A stretch of DNA of 12,741 nucleotides. It comes from Legionella longbeachae (GTDB taxonomy: Bacteria; Pseudomonadota; Gammaproteobacteria; Legionellales; Legionellaceae). This document shows, in pieces, positions 1 to 6,447 of this stretch. Each line of letters begins with the position of its first letter. Position 1 is the first letter of the stretch. The translations under genes were made by a program, and so were the position numbers. The notes below the pieces were generated by a model, which saw nothing but the letters and a program-made list of their open reading frames with translations, did no database searches and was not told where the DNA came from. The stretch covers positions 1 to 12,741 of the forward strand of contig JACPOX010000058.1 in NCBI GenBank assembly GCA_016191305.1, read 5' to 3'.

Positions 1-1160
1 ATTGTGTCGATACTTTGAAATTTTTGTTTGAAAAGCACAACGTAAAACTTACAGATTATGAAGCAGTACGTTTGGCAATTTTATGGAATCGATTAGCTAT
101 TCTCCAATTATTTGAAGAAAAATTTAATATTATCGAAAAGTACTTTAAGGAAAGTACTCTAGAGGCAGTAGAATATTTGATAGAGAAGGCAAATCCTGAA
201 GTTTGTTCTTATTTATTACAAAATACTGAAGTAAAAAAACAATTATTGCTCAATAAACATCGCCTGATGTATCATCTTATTTATCATGAACGCTTTGAAA
301 TTATCCCCACTTTACTTTCACATGAGGTTATTGATCTCAATATAAAAATACACCCAAGTTGTAATCTCAATATAATTTCTAGGCACGAAGTCGCTTGGAT
401 GCATCCCCTACCCAGGACTCCATTTATTGTCCGTGAGCCACAAGATAAGTATAGTATTTGGGGTTTTAATGGGATCTGTTGGCAATTTACTCCACTCAAG
501 CATCTTACTCCTACATGGTGGGATGGCTATAGGAAGGATACATGGATAACACCTTTCAACTTAGGCGAAGATTTATTTAATGAAATACATCAAGGCCATG
601 TTGTCCCTATGCGTTCTTTAGTTTACATACTCACACAACACATGCTCACTTCTTTTGAAGCACGCAAAGCATTAATATTTTGTTTAATGAGAGGAGGAAC
701 TAATATCCATTCAAATAGTCTTGAAATACCTCATTTGGAAGAGTTCAATGAGCATTTTGAAGACTCTACTCAGCGTATCTCTATGTTAAATAAGAAATTT
801 GATAAGGAAGAAAACCCTTCCAAAGTTAAATTTTCTTATTGTCTCCAAAGATTAGGTCAATTTTCCGAAAAAATGTTGCAAAAAAATTTATCTCAGCAAC
901 TTAAAGAGCAGGTAGAGCTTGCATTATGTTCGAATGAACCATTGAAAAAAATCATTGAACGTTCAGAACAAACAAAACTGAATGCCTTGGGTTTTTTCTC
1001 CTCTTTGTTCCGTTTAGATAAAAACGATCAACACATGAAAATACCCTCTTACCTTAAAAAAATAATATTCTTAAAGAGCATAGGCATTACGAGTGATTCT
1101 AGTGCTGCTGCAGAAGTTTTAGATAATGATTCAGTAGAAAGGATACTAATGAAACTTTAG
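1..1160 (+). CDS. Effector-like protein, 3' part; tandem paralog of the next gene (partial)
   Basis: The frame is open from base 3 and reads CVDTLKFLFEKHN before any start codon. This matches residues 335-347 (CIDTLKFLFEQHN) of the downstream paralog, so the gene begins outside the window and the TTG at 15 is not its start. The visible part is about 385 residues, collinear with residues 335-722 of the paralog and roughly three-quarters identical by eye. The paralog has about 5 extra residues near its residue 595. Conserved parts are helical ankyrin-like sequence, a Trp-rich stretch around TPFIVRE and YSIWGFNG, and a near-identical C-terminal tail ending SVERILMKL. No catalytic motif or membrane segment was recognised. 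By paralogy it probably carries ankyrin repeats upstream of the window. A Dot/Icm-type secreted effector is plausible in Legionella but is inference. A hairpin with a T-tract follows the stop. Confidence 0.85.
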   Translation, partial: CVDTLKFLFEKHNVKLTDYEAVRLAILWNRLAILQLFEEKFNIIEKYFKESTLEAVEYLIEKANPEVCSYLLQNTEVKKQLLLNKHRLMYHLIYHERFEIIPTLLSHEVIDLNIKIHPSCNLNIISRHEVAWMHPLPRTPFIVREPQDKYSIWGFNGICWQFTPLKHLTPTWWDGYRKDTWITPFNLGEDLFNEIHQGHVVPMRSLVYILTQHMLTSFEARKALIFCLMRGGTNIHSNSLEIPHLEEFNEHFEDSTQRISMLNKKFDKEENPSKVKFSYCLQRLGQFSEKMLQKNLSQQLKEQVELALCSNEPLKKIIERSEQTKLNALGFFSSLFRLDKNDQHMKIPSYLKKIIFLKSIGITSDSSAAAEVLDNDSVERILMKL

Positions 1161-1164
1161 AGGG

Positions 1165-1195
1165 AGCAAGCTACGCTTGCTAATGCATTTTTTTT
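1165..1195 (+). terminator. Putative intrinsic terminator after the first paralog
   Basis: A perfect 7-bp stem, AGCAAGC (1165-1171) and GCTTGCT (1175-1181) around a 3-nt loop, lies 5 bases after the stop codon. Eight T residues follow at 1188-1195. The 6-nt gap between stem and T-tract is longer than usual, which lowers confidence. The downstream paralog lacks this structure because similarity ends at base 1166/3404. Confidence 0.5.
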
Positions 1196-1207
1196 CAGGA
1201 ATGCTAT

Positions 1208-1213
1208 TATAAT
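1208..1213 (+). promoter_or_regulatory. Possible -10 element for the second paralog
   Basis: A consensus TATAAT lies 16 bases before the first possible start codon of the next gene, just after the putative terminator. No convincing -35 box is seen at 16-18 bp upstream (the region is mostly T), so this may be a chance match in AT-rich DNA. Confidence 0.3.
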
Positions 1214-1229
1214 TTTTCATTGCTTTAAA

Positions 1230-3398
1230 ATGGACGTTCTTATGCAAAATATCACCACTCAAAACCTGATTCAACTGTCAGAAATAGACTTTCAAAATTT
1301 TGAAGAAGCTTTACAAGTTCAAAAAGCTATTTTGCCCGATAATTTCCTGCAATGGGATAAAGAGACCTGGGAAAAGGCGATATTAATGTTCTTTCCCTTC
1401 TTCAATAAAAATTTTATGAAAGAAGGGGTAGCGGAACTTCGTAAAAACACTCTCTTTGGTTGGCATGATGATTTCTTAAACTTTGAGATGGTATTGGGTC
1501 AAGTTGGATTGTTTTTTCAACTCAAGCAATGTTATTTCGATCGACTGAGTCCTATAGGAAAAAAATTATGGTTTGATATTATCACAGCTGATGTTAATGC
1601 ACTTATTTCATCGTCTATAGCACCTAGTCAATTGTTTTCATGGCGCGATAAAGATCCATTCGAAGTCTTAGACGACTTGGAATCCTCTCCATGTGAATTT
1701 GTCAATACAAATAGTACCTTGTCAAGGGCATTATTCCAAAACATCCAGAACACCTTTGAAAAAAATCTCTCTAAAGAGAGTGATCTTAGGCAAGATGAGC
1801 AAGGAAGAACGTTGCTTCACTATGCAGCTGCACTGGGTATCACTGATATTTGCTTATCTTTTAGTAGTCAAGATTATCTAAAGAAAGATTATAAAGGGCG
1901 GACGCCTATTGAATATGCTATATGCTTTAAACAACAAGAATGTGTTCTAAAAATATTATCATCCCAAAAAATATCAGAGCCTGTAATAGAAAGCAGTGGA
2001 GTGAATTTAACAAAACTTGCAATACATTTTCATTTATTTGACGTGGTTGCTGTCTTGATAGAGCAAGAGTCGGTACTGAAAGAAATTACTACAAATAATA
2101 ATGCAATTTTCACAGAGATTGCACGTGCAGGTCAGCATCTACTTCTTAAAAAACTCAGAAATCATCCTGAGATTCTCAATCTCATCAAAATATCAGGGGA
2201 TGAAACTCTTCAAGCACTTGTCGTAGGTGCCTGTATCGACACTTTAAAATTTTTGTTTGAACAGCACAACATAATTCCAGATTATAATGCAGTGCGCTTG
2301 GCAATTTTTCATAATCAATCAGCTATTCTCCAATTATTTGAAGAAAAATTTAATAGTATCGAAGCGTACTTTAAGGAATGTACGCTAGAGGCATTAGATT
2401 GCTTGATATCCAGAGCAACTCCTGAAGTTTCTTCTTATTTATTACAAAATGAGGAAGTAAAAAAACAATTAGTGTTCAATAAAAGTCGTTTGATGTATCA
2501 ACTTCTTGATGATGAACGATTTGATATTTTGCCCACGCTGATATCACATGGGGTTATTGATCTCAATATAAAAATACCCCCACCTCATGAGCTCGATATC
2601 GTTCCTAGGCACTTAGTCGATAATGAGTGGCATCCTCTATCCGATACTCCATTTATTGTACGTGAGGAACAAAATAAGTATAGTATTTGGGGCTTTAATG
2701 GAACTTGTTGGCAATTCACTTCACTCAAGCATCCTGCTCCTGTTTGGTGGGGTCGCAATAATGACACATTGATATCACCAATCAACTTAGGTGACAATTT
2801 ATTTAATGAAATACATCAAAGCCATGTTTTTCCTGTGCATTTTTTGGTTTACATACTCACACAACACATGCTCACTTCTTTTGAAGCACGAAAAGCCCTA
2901 ATATTTTGTTTGATGAGAGGGGGAGCTAATATTCATTCAAACAGCCTTGAACTACCCCATTTGGAAGAGTTCAAAGAGCATTTTGAAACCTCTAGCCAGA
3001 GTATCTTTTTATTGCAAGCCCTCTTAAACAAAAAATCTGATGAAAAAGAAAACCTTTCCAAAGTTAAATTTTCTTATTGTCTCCAAAGATTAGGGCAATT
3101 TTCCGAAAAAACTTCACAACATGGTTTATCTCAGCAACTTAAAGATCAGGTAGATCTTGCATTATGTTCGAATGAACCATTGAAAAAAATCATTGCAAAT
3201 TCAGAGCAAACAAAAGAGAAAGCTTTTAGCTTTTTCTCGTCTATGTTCTGTTTAGGTAAAAACAATCAACACATGAAAATACCATCTTACCTAAAAAAAA
3301 TAATATTCTTAAAGAGCATAGGCATTACGAGTGATTCTAGTACTGCTGCAGAAGTTTTAGATAATGATTCAGTGGAAAGGATACTAATGAAACTTTAG
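1230..3398 (+). CDS. Ankyrin-repeat effector-like protein (complete paralog)
   Basis: 722 residues. Two ankyrin-type repeats are recognisable at about 191-245: GRTLLHYAAALG, then KGRTPIEYAICFKQQECVLKIL. Degenerate helical repeats probably follow to about 380. Residues 467-507 form a Trp-rich segment (W467, W487, W494, W506, W507) shared with the upstream paralog. No signal peptide, membrane segment or enzyme motif is visible. The start is uncertain: the ATG at 1230 has no Shine-Dalgarno, while the in-frame ATG at 1242 (MQNITTQN) has GGACG 5 nt upstream and may be the real start. The C-terminus, SVERILMKL, is hydrophobic/charged as in many Dot/Icm substrates, but that is weak evidence. Ankyrin repeats mediate protein binding, so a host-targeted effector is plausible and unproven. 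The last 15 bases overlap the convergent transporter gene. Confidence 0.88.
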   Translation: MDVLMQNITTQNLIQLSEIDFQNFEEALQVQKAILPDNFLQWDKETWEKAILMFFPFFNKNFMKEGVAELRKNTLFGWHDDFLNFEMVLGQVGLFFQLKQCYFDRLSPIGKKLWFDIITADVNALISSSIAPSQLFSWRDKDPFEVLDDLESSPCEFVNTNSTLSRALFQNIQNTFEKNLSKESDLRQDEQGRTLLHYAAALGITDICLSFSSQDYLKKDYKGRTPIEYAICFKQQECVLKILSSQKISEPVIESSGVNLTKLAIHFHLFDVVAVLIEQESVLKEITTNNNAIFTEIARAGQHLLLKKLRNHPEILNLIKISGDETLQALVVGACIDTLKFLFEQHNIIPDYNAVRLAIFHNQSAILQLFEEKFNSIEAYFKECTLEALDCLISRATPEVSSYLLQNEEVKKQLVFNKSRLMYQLLDDERFDILPTLISHGVIDLNIKIPPPHELDIVPRHLVDNEWHPLSDTPFIVREEQNKYSIWGFNGTCWQFTSLKHPAPVWWGRNNDTLISPINLGDNLFNEIHQSHVFPVHFLVYILTQHMLTSFEARKALIFCLMRGGANIHSNSLELPHLEEFKEHFETSSQSIFLLQALLNKKSDEKENLSKVKFSYCLQRLGQFSEKTSQHGLSQQLKDQVDLALCSNEPLKKIIANSEQTKEKAFSFFSSMFCLGKNNQHMKIPSYLKKIIFLKSIGITSDSSTAAEVLDNDSVERILMKL

Positions 3399-3404
3399 AG
3401 GGAG
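2230..3404 (+). repeat. Second copy of a >1.1-kb tandem gene duplication
   Basis: This stretch aligns end to end with bases 1-1166 and the left limit lies outside the window. Identity is moderate through most of the length. It becomes near-perfect in the last ~110 bases and continues 6 bases past both stop codons (AGGGAG) before stopping abruptly. Downstream of that point copy 1 has a terminator hairpin and copy 2 has the intergenic repeat described at 3404. Confidence 0.85.
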
Positions 3405-4712
3405 TAGGTTGGGCCTCTTGCCCAACATGAACATCGGCCTGACATATAGCCCTTTGTTGGCAATGCCTTTGGTATTTAACAATTGTGAGAGTACCGTTTC
3501 TTTTTTTTCAGGCCAGGGATAATGCAAGATAAGAGTAGAGACATAGACATTAGGTTTCATCGAAACAGAAACAATTAGCCATATTACGCATAATACGGCA
3601 TTTGTTATAAAAATACCCTGACTGCCACTCCATTGAAATAAAAGACCTGCAAGAGCTCCACCAGTAAAAAGTCCAAGAAATTGGCTGGTAGAATAAATTC
3701 CCATTGCAGTACCTTTGCTATTGGGGGTTGCTTGTTTGGATACGAGTGATGGTAATGATGCTTCAAGTATATTAAAGGCAATAAAATAGACCAACATAAC
3801 TATGCACAAGATGAACCAATTTTGGAATGTATAAGCTAGTAATAATTGAGCGGCGGCTGTAACGAGTACAGATGAAACAAAGATACTCTTCATTCTTTTT
3901 TTCTTCTCAGCGAGCAAAATGAACGGGATCATGAGAATGAATGAAAAAAGCATAATAGGTAAATAAAAATGCCATTGCTGTGATAAATGCCCTTGTATCA
4001 CTTGTTTATTTAAGATAAAGGGAATAGCAAAAAATGTTGATGTTAGAATGAAATGCTGGCAAAAAATACCAAGATTAAGTCGTAACAGGTGTCGATTAGA
4101 TATAACTTGTTTGAATAAGGCAGGATTTGTTTCACTGTCGACATGAAAGCGTTCGCTTACTGGTTTGGGGATTAACAAATGAAGTAAGAGGATGCCTAAT
4201 ATGGCTAAAATAGTGGTTAGATAAAAAATACCTGCCAAACCAAATCGGTGGGTTACGGCTGGACTAATAACCATAGCTAAGCTAAATGAAGTGCCTATAG
4301 TCATGCCGATAACCGCCATAGCTTTAGTGCGCTGTTCATCCGGTGTTAAATCAGCAAGCAATGCAATTAACACACTACCAATTGCTCCGGTGCCTTGCAG
4401 GGCTCTGGCACCTATCATTCCATAAATAGAATCAGTCAATGCGCCAAGCAAACTTCCACAAGCAAACAGGATTAAACCTAAAGTAATCATTGGTTTTCTG
4501 CCCAGTTTATCGGAAAGCATGCCAAAAGGCATTTGCAAAAGGCCTTGAGCGAGACCATAAACTCCTAAAGCGAAACCTACCAGTGCCGGTGTTGCATAAT
4601 GTAAGTTTTCTGCATAAAAGCTAAAAACGGGTATGAGTAAAAATAAACCCAACATGCGAAAAGAAAAAATTGCAGCAATAGGAAAGACTGTCTTAGACCA
4701 GGAATACTTCAT
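3384..4712 (-). CDS. yajR: YajR-family MFS transporter with replaced C-terminal tail
   Basis: 442 residues with the 12-helix major facilitator pattern. Motif A, GMLSDKLGRK, is at 64-73. R103 lies in GARALQGTGAIGSV (motif B), and TM5 reads GMTIGTSFSLAMVISP (136-151). Segments such as FSFRMLGLFLLIPVF, ALQGTGAIGSV, NILEASLPSLVSK and GTAMGIYSTSQFLGL agree with E. coli YajR as I remember it. YajR ends in a cytoplasmic ferredoxin-like YAM domain. Here that domain starts at about 387 (YVSTLILHYPW) but is recognisable only to about NTKGI (417). Residues 418-437 come from the intergenic repeat at 3404-3460, and the final PLKFH is antisense to the end of the ankyrin-type gene. The predicted product is an inner-membrane proton-driven exporter of unknown substrate with a damaged or altered YAM domain. 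The Shine-Dalgarno before the ATG is weak. Confidence 0.9.
   Translation of the reverse strand: MKYSWSKTVFPIAAIFSFRMLGLFLLIPVFSFYAENLHYATPALVGFALGVYGLAQGLLQMPFGMLSDKLGRKPMITLGLILFACGSLLGALTDSIYGMIGARALQGTGAIGSVLIALLADLTPDEQRTKAMAVIGMTIGTSFSLAMVISPAVTHRFGLAGIFYLTTILAILGILLLHLLIPKPVSERFHVDSETNPALFKQVISNRHLLRLNLGIFCQHFILTSTFFAIPFILNKQVIQGHLSQQWHFYLPIMLFSFILMIPFILLAEKKKRMKSIFVSSVLVTAAAQLLLAYTFQNWFILCIVMLVYFIAFNILEASLPSLVSKQATPNSKGTAMGIYSTSQFLGLFTGGALAGLLFQWSGSQGIFITNAVLCVIWLIVSVSMKPNVYVSTLILHYPWPEKKETVLSQLLNTKGIANKGLYVRPMFMLGKRPNLLPLKFH
3404..3460. repeat. Intergenic repeat, copy A (right end missing)
   Basis: 57 bases that match 6313-6369 without gaps at 47 of 57 positions. It starts GTAGGTTGGG and ends TTGTTGG. 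It contains a perfect 7-bp stem, GTTGGGC (3408-3414) and GCCCAAC (3420-3426), with a 5-nt loop. Unlike copy B it lacks the closing CCAACCTACA end. Read on the minus strand it supplies about 19-20 C-terminal codons of the yajR-like gene. Confidence 0.8.
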
Positions 4713-4744
4713 TCATTAATATATCGTTATCTTTGCGTGTGCTG

Positions 4745-4773
4745 ATAGTACAAACTTAGCACTCTAGAAACAA
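4745..4773 (-). promoter_or_regulatory. Possible promoter of the yajR-like gene
   Basis: On the minus strand TTGTTT (4768-4773) and TACTAT (4745-4750) are separated by 17 bp. This would give a leader of about 25 nt before the ATG at 4712. The boxes match the sigma-70 consensus at 3 of 6 and 4 of 6 positions, so this is only a candidate. Confidence 0.3.
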
Positions 4774-4822
4774 GATATTTAAAAATTTAATGCCCTAATC
4801 ATTGCTTTATAGGGGAATAAAA

Positions 4823-4963
4823 ATGAAAATAGACCTTTTAGGGGCTGTTGACAACTCAGATTCGACATCCCACGACGTGTTGCGGGATCCGGTTTCGATC
4901 TTCCTGAAATCAAAATGCTTCATTTTTAACTATATACATGGATTTCGCGAACCTCGGAGTTGA
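4823..4963 (+). CDS. Possible 46-residue small ORF, mostly inside the MITE-like element (doubtful)
   Basis: An ATG with AGGGG 7 nt upstream opens a 46-codon frame beginning MKIDLLGAVDN and ending HGFREPRS. Codons 7 onward lie within the inverted-repeat element at 4841-4987, so the frame may be a by-product of that element. No family is recognised and there is no membrane segment. It is listed because of the good ribosome binding site. Confidence 0.15.
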   Translation: MKIDLLGAVDNSDSTSHDVLRDPVSIFLKSKCFIFNYIHGFREPRS

Positions 4964-4987
4964 AATTTATAAATTGTTAACACGCCC
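4841..4987. mobile_element. MITE-like element, 147 bp, TA-flanked
   Basis: The left end GGGGCTGTTGACAACT and the reverse complement of the right end, GGGCGTGTTAACAATT, match at 12 of 16 positions. A second inverted pair lies inside: CAACTC (4852-4857) and GAGTTG (4957-4962), with a similar TTCG continuation. The element is flanked on both sides by TA (4839-4840 and 4988-4989), consistent with TA target duplication as made by IS630/Tc1 and some IS5-family elements. It has no transposase gene and is visibly richer in GC than its flanks in the centre. It occupies most of the 324-bp gap between the divergent yajR-like and fabL genes. Which transposase could mobilise it is unknown. Confidence 0.6.
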
Positions 4988-5007
4988 TAATGTAGTTTTT
5001 TTATTCT
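4977..5007 (+). promoter_or_regulatory. Possible fabL promoter starting in the MITE-like right end
   Basis: TTAACA (4977-4982, five of six to the -35 consensus) lies inside the right terminal inverted repeat. TATTCT (5002-5007) could be the -10. The spacer of 19 bp is long, so this is a weak candidate. If correct, the element supplies part of the promoter of the reductase gene. Confidence 0.2.
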
Positions 5008-5036
5008 AGTGACTTGCAGTTGATGAGGAATGTTCC

Positions 5037-5792
5037 ATGAGTTTGGTTTTTGCAAATAAAGTAGGGTTAATTACTGGTGGTGCACGCGGTATTGGTAAGG
5101 CGACTGCATTAAAATTAGCTCAGTCAGGTAGTGATATTGCAGTAATTTATTACAACAGTTCTGATGAAGCTCAGGCTTTAGTGGCAGAAATACAGGCTAT
5201 GGGCCGCAAAGCAATCGCTTTACAAGCTAATGTTGCAGATCATCAGTCCGTAAAGGAAATGTTCGCAGAATTTAGAAAGCACTTTACCCATCTTGACTTC
5301 TTGATTAGCAATGCTGCCAGTGGTGTATTAAAACCAGCCTTGAAAATGACCACCAAACATTGGCGTTGGTGTTTGGAGACTAATGCTTTAGCCTTAAATC
5401 ATTTGGCTTCAGAAGGTCGAACCTTAATGCCTAAAGGCAGTCGAGTTATTGCCTTATCTAGTCTTGGTGCTCATCGTGCTATTCCCAATTATGCATTTAT
5501 AGGTGCATCTAAAGCTGCTCTGGAAGCTTTAGTGCGCTCGCTGAGTCTTGAACTTGCAGTCGATGGTATTACGGTGAACACTGTTTCTGCAGGTGTGGTT
5601 GATACAGATGCACTAAAGCATTTTCCTAATAGAGAGCACTTGTTAGCTGAGTATCAAGCTCACTCTTTGGCTGATAGACCTTTGACACCTGAAGACGTTG
5701 CTAATACCATTTATTTACTGTGCTTGCCCGAAGCCTCTATGATTAATGGGCATACCTTATTTGTTGATGCAGGGTATAGCCAGATTGGTTAA
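5037..5792 (+). CDS. fabL: FabL-type enoyl-ACP reductase (SDR family)
   Basis: 251 residues, a full-length classical SDR. The nucleotide-binding TGGARGIG is at 13-20, NAASG at 92-96, SS at 141-142 and the catalytic pair is Y152 and K159. The spacing Y-x6-K is that of enoyl-ACP reductases (FabL, FabI) and not the Y-x3-K of ketoacyl reductase FabG. NAASGVLKP, the SSLG motif, SKAALEALVRSL and DTDALKHFPNRE closely resemble Bacillus subtilis FabL, an NADPH-dependent, triclosan-tolerant enoyl-ACP reductase. It would carry out the last reduction of each elongation round in the cytoplasm. The ATG has GAGGAA (5025-5030) 6 nt upstream. It lies 88 bp before the ACP gene on the same strand and probably serves the same pathway, though a separate promoter follows. 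A ketoreductase role is possible but less likely from the motif. Confidence 0.88.
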   Translation: MSLVFANKVGLITGGARGIGKATALKLAQSGSDIAVIYYNSSDEAQALVAEIQAMGRKAIALQANVADHQSVKEMFAEFRKHFTHLDFLISNAASGVLKPALKMTTKHWRWCLETNALALNHLASEGRTLMPKGSRVIALSSLGAHRAIPNYAFIGASKAALEALVRSLSLELAVDGITVNTVSAGVVDTDALKHFPNREHLLAEYQAHSLADRPLTPEDVANTIYLLCLPEASMINGHTLFVDAGYSQIG

Positions 5793-5832
5793 AACTCTTT
5801 CACGCTTAATTTTATGCCTTTAAAAAAATCTA

Positions 5833-5841
5833 TGATATAAT
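5833..5841 (+). promoter_or_regulatory. Extended -10 promoter of the acp operon
   Basis: TGATATAAT is a perfect extended -10 (TGnTATAAT) 39 bases before the ACP start codon. No good -35 is seen, which an extended -10 can tolerate. A GC-rich discriminator, CGGGC (5844-5848), follows at once. That composition is typical of promoters under stringent (ppGpp) control, but this regulatory reading is inference. Confidence 0.55.
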
Positions 5842-5880
5842 TTCGGGCTTTGTAAATTAGCTGATTTCTGAGGAACAAAT

Positions 5881-6294
5881 ATGAATATAGCCGACGTTTA
5901 TCCTAAAGTTAGGGAAATTGTTGCTGACGTGCTAGTGATTAATACAGACGAAATTTCTCTCAATAGTCGTTTGATAGCAGATCTGGGCGCTGAATCGATT
6001 GATTTTCTTGATTTAGTTTTCCAATTGGAAAAAGAATTCAAAATTAAAATTCCTCGCGGTCAATTGGAGAAAAATGCACGCGGTAATTTGGCAGAAGAGG
6101 AATTTGAGAAAGGTGGTGTATTAACTCCTCAAGGGTTAAATGCTTTGCAAAACTATTTAACTGAAGTTCCTGCGGAGCAATTCAAGCCCAATATGAAGGT
6201 TAACGAAATACCGATGCTGTTTACGATTGAAACTTTTTGTAAGTTAGTTGTTAGTGCTGTGACAGCACAACAAGCTGTTGCATCTGAAGCGTAG
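5881..6294 (+). CDS. Long, AcpXL-like acyl carrier protein
   Basis: 137 residues against about 78 for the housekeeping ACP. The four-helix ACP core occupies about 1-75. The phosphopantetheine attachment site is S39 in DLGAESID (34-41), followed by FLDLVFQLEKEFKIKIP, the pattern seen in specialised ACPs such as rhizobial AcpXL. Residues ~75-137 form an extra C-terminal region (LTPQGLNALQNYL, then IPMLFTIETFCKLVV) absent from the primary-metabolism ACP. It is likely loaded by a 4'-phosphopantetheinyl transferase encoded elsewhere and holds the growing acyl chain for the downstream dehydratase and ketoacyl synthases. The ATG has GAGGAA 5 nt upstream. It is the first gene of the operon. The ACP assignment is firm; the very-long-chain role is inferred from context. 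Confidence 0.92.
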   Translation: MNIADVYPKVREIVADVLVINTDEISLNSRLIADLGAESIDFLDLVFQLEKEFKIKIPRGQLEKNARGNLAEEEFEKGGVLTPQGLNALQNYLTEVPAEQFKPNMKVNEIPMLFTIETFCKLVVSAVTAQQAVASEA

Positions 6295-6311
6295 GAAATT
6301 TAGCTTTAAAA

Positions 6312-6388
6312 TGTAGGTTGGGTCCCAGTCCCAACATGAATACCAGCCTAACATATGGCCCTTTGTTGGGCCAGGGCGCCAACCTACA
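6312..6388. repeat. Intergenic repeat, copy B (complete, inverted-repeat ends)
   Basis: A 77-bp unit bounded by perfect 10-bp inverted repeats, TGTAGGTTGG (6312-6321) and CCAACCTACA (6379-6388). Internal hairpins are possible at GTTGGG/CCCAAC (6317-6322, 6330-6335) and near 6365-6383. Bases 6313-6369 match copy A at 3404-3460 at 47 of 57 positions. It fills most of the 153-bp gap between the ACP and dehydratase genes, so it would be transcribed in the operon mRNA as a stable fold. No transposase is present. Confidence 0.8.
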
Positions 6389-6447
6389 AAACTGGAACCG
6401 TGGATTAGTACGAAAATTTTGGTACTCAAGAGGCGTAATAGATACTG

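Noticed and set aside
284..499. Minus-strand ORF of 71 codons in the first paralog
   Set aside because: It lies entirely antisense to the effector-like gene. A similar antisense ORF at 2585-2797 exists only because the two copies are duplicates.
1693..1881. Plus-strand 62-codon ORF
   Set aside because: It lies in another frame inside the ankyrin-type gene, with no start signal or recognisable product.
3404..3426. GC-rich hairpin after the ankyrin-type gene as an intrinsic terminator
   Set aside because: The stem is strong but no T-tract follows on either strand, so it is treated only as part of the repeat.
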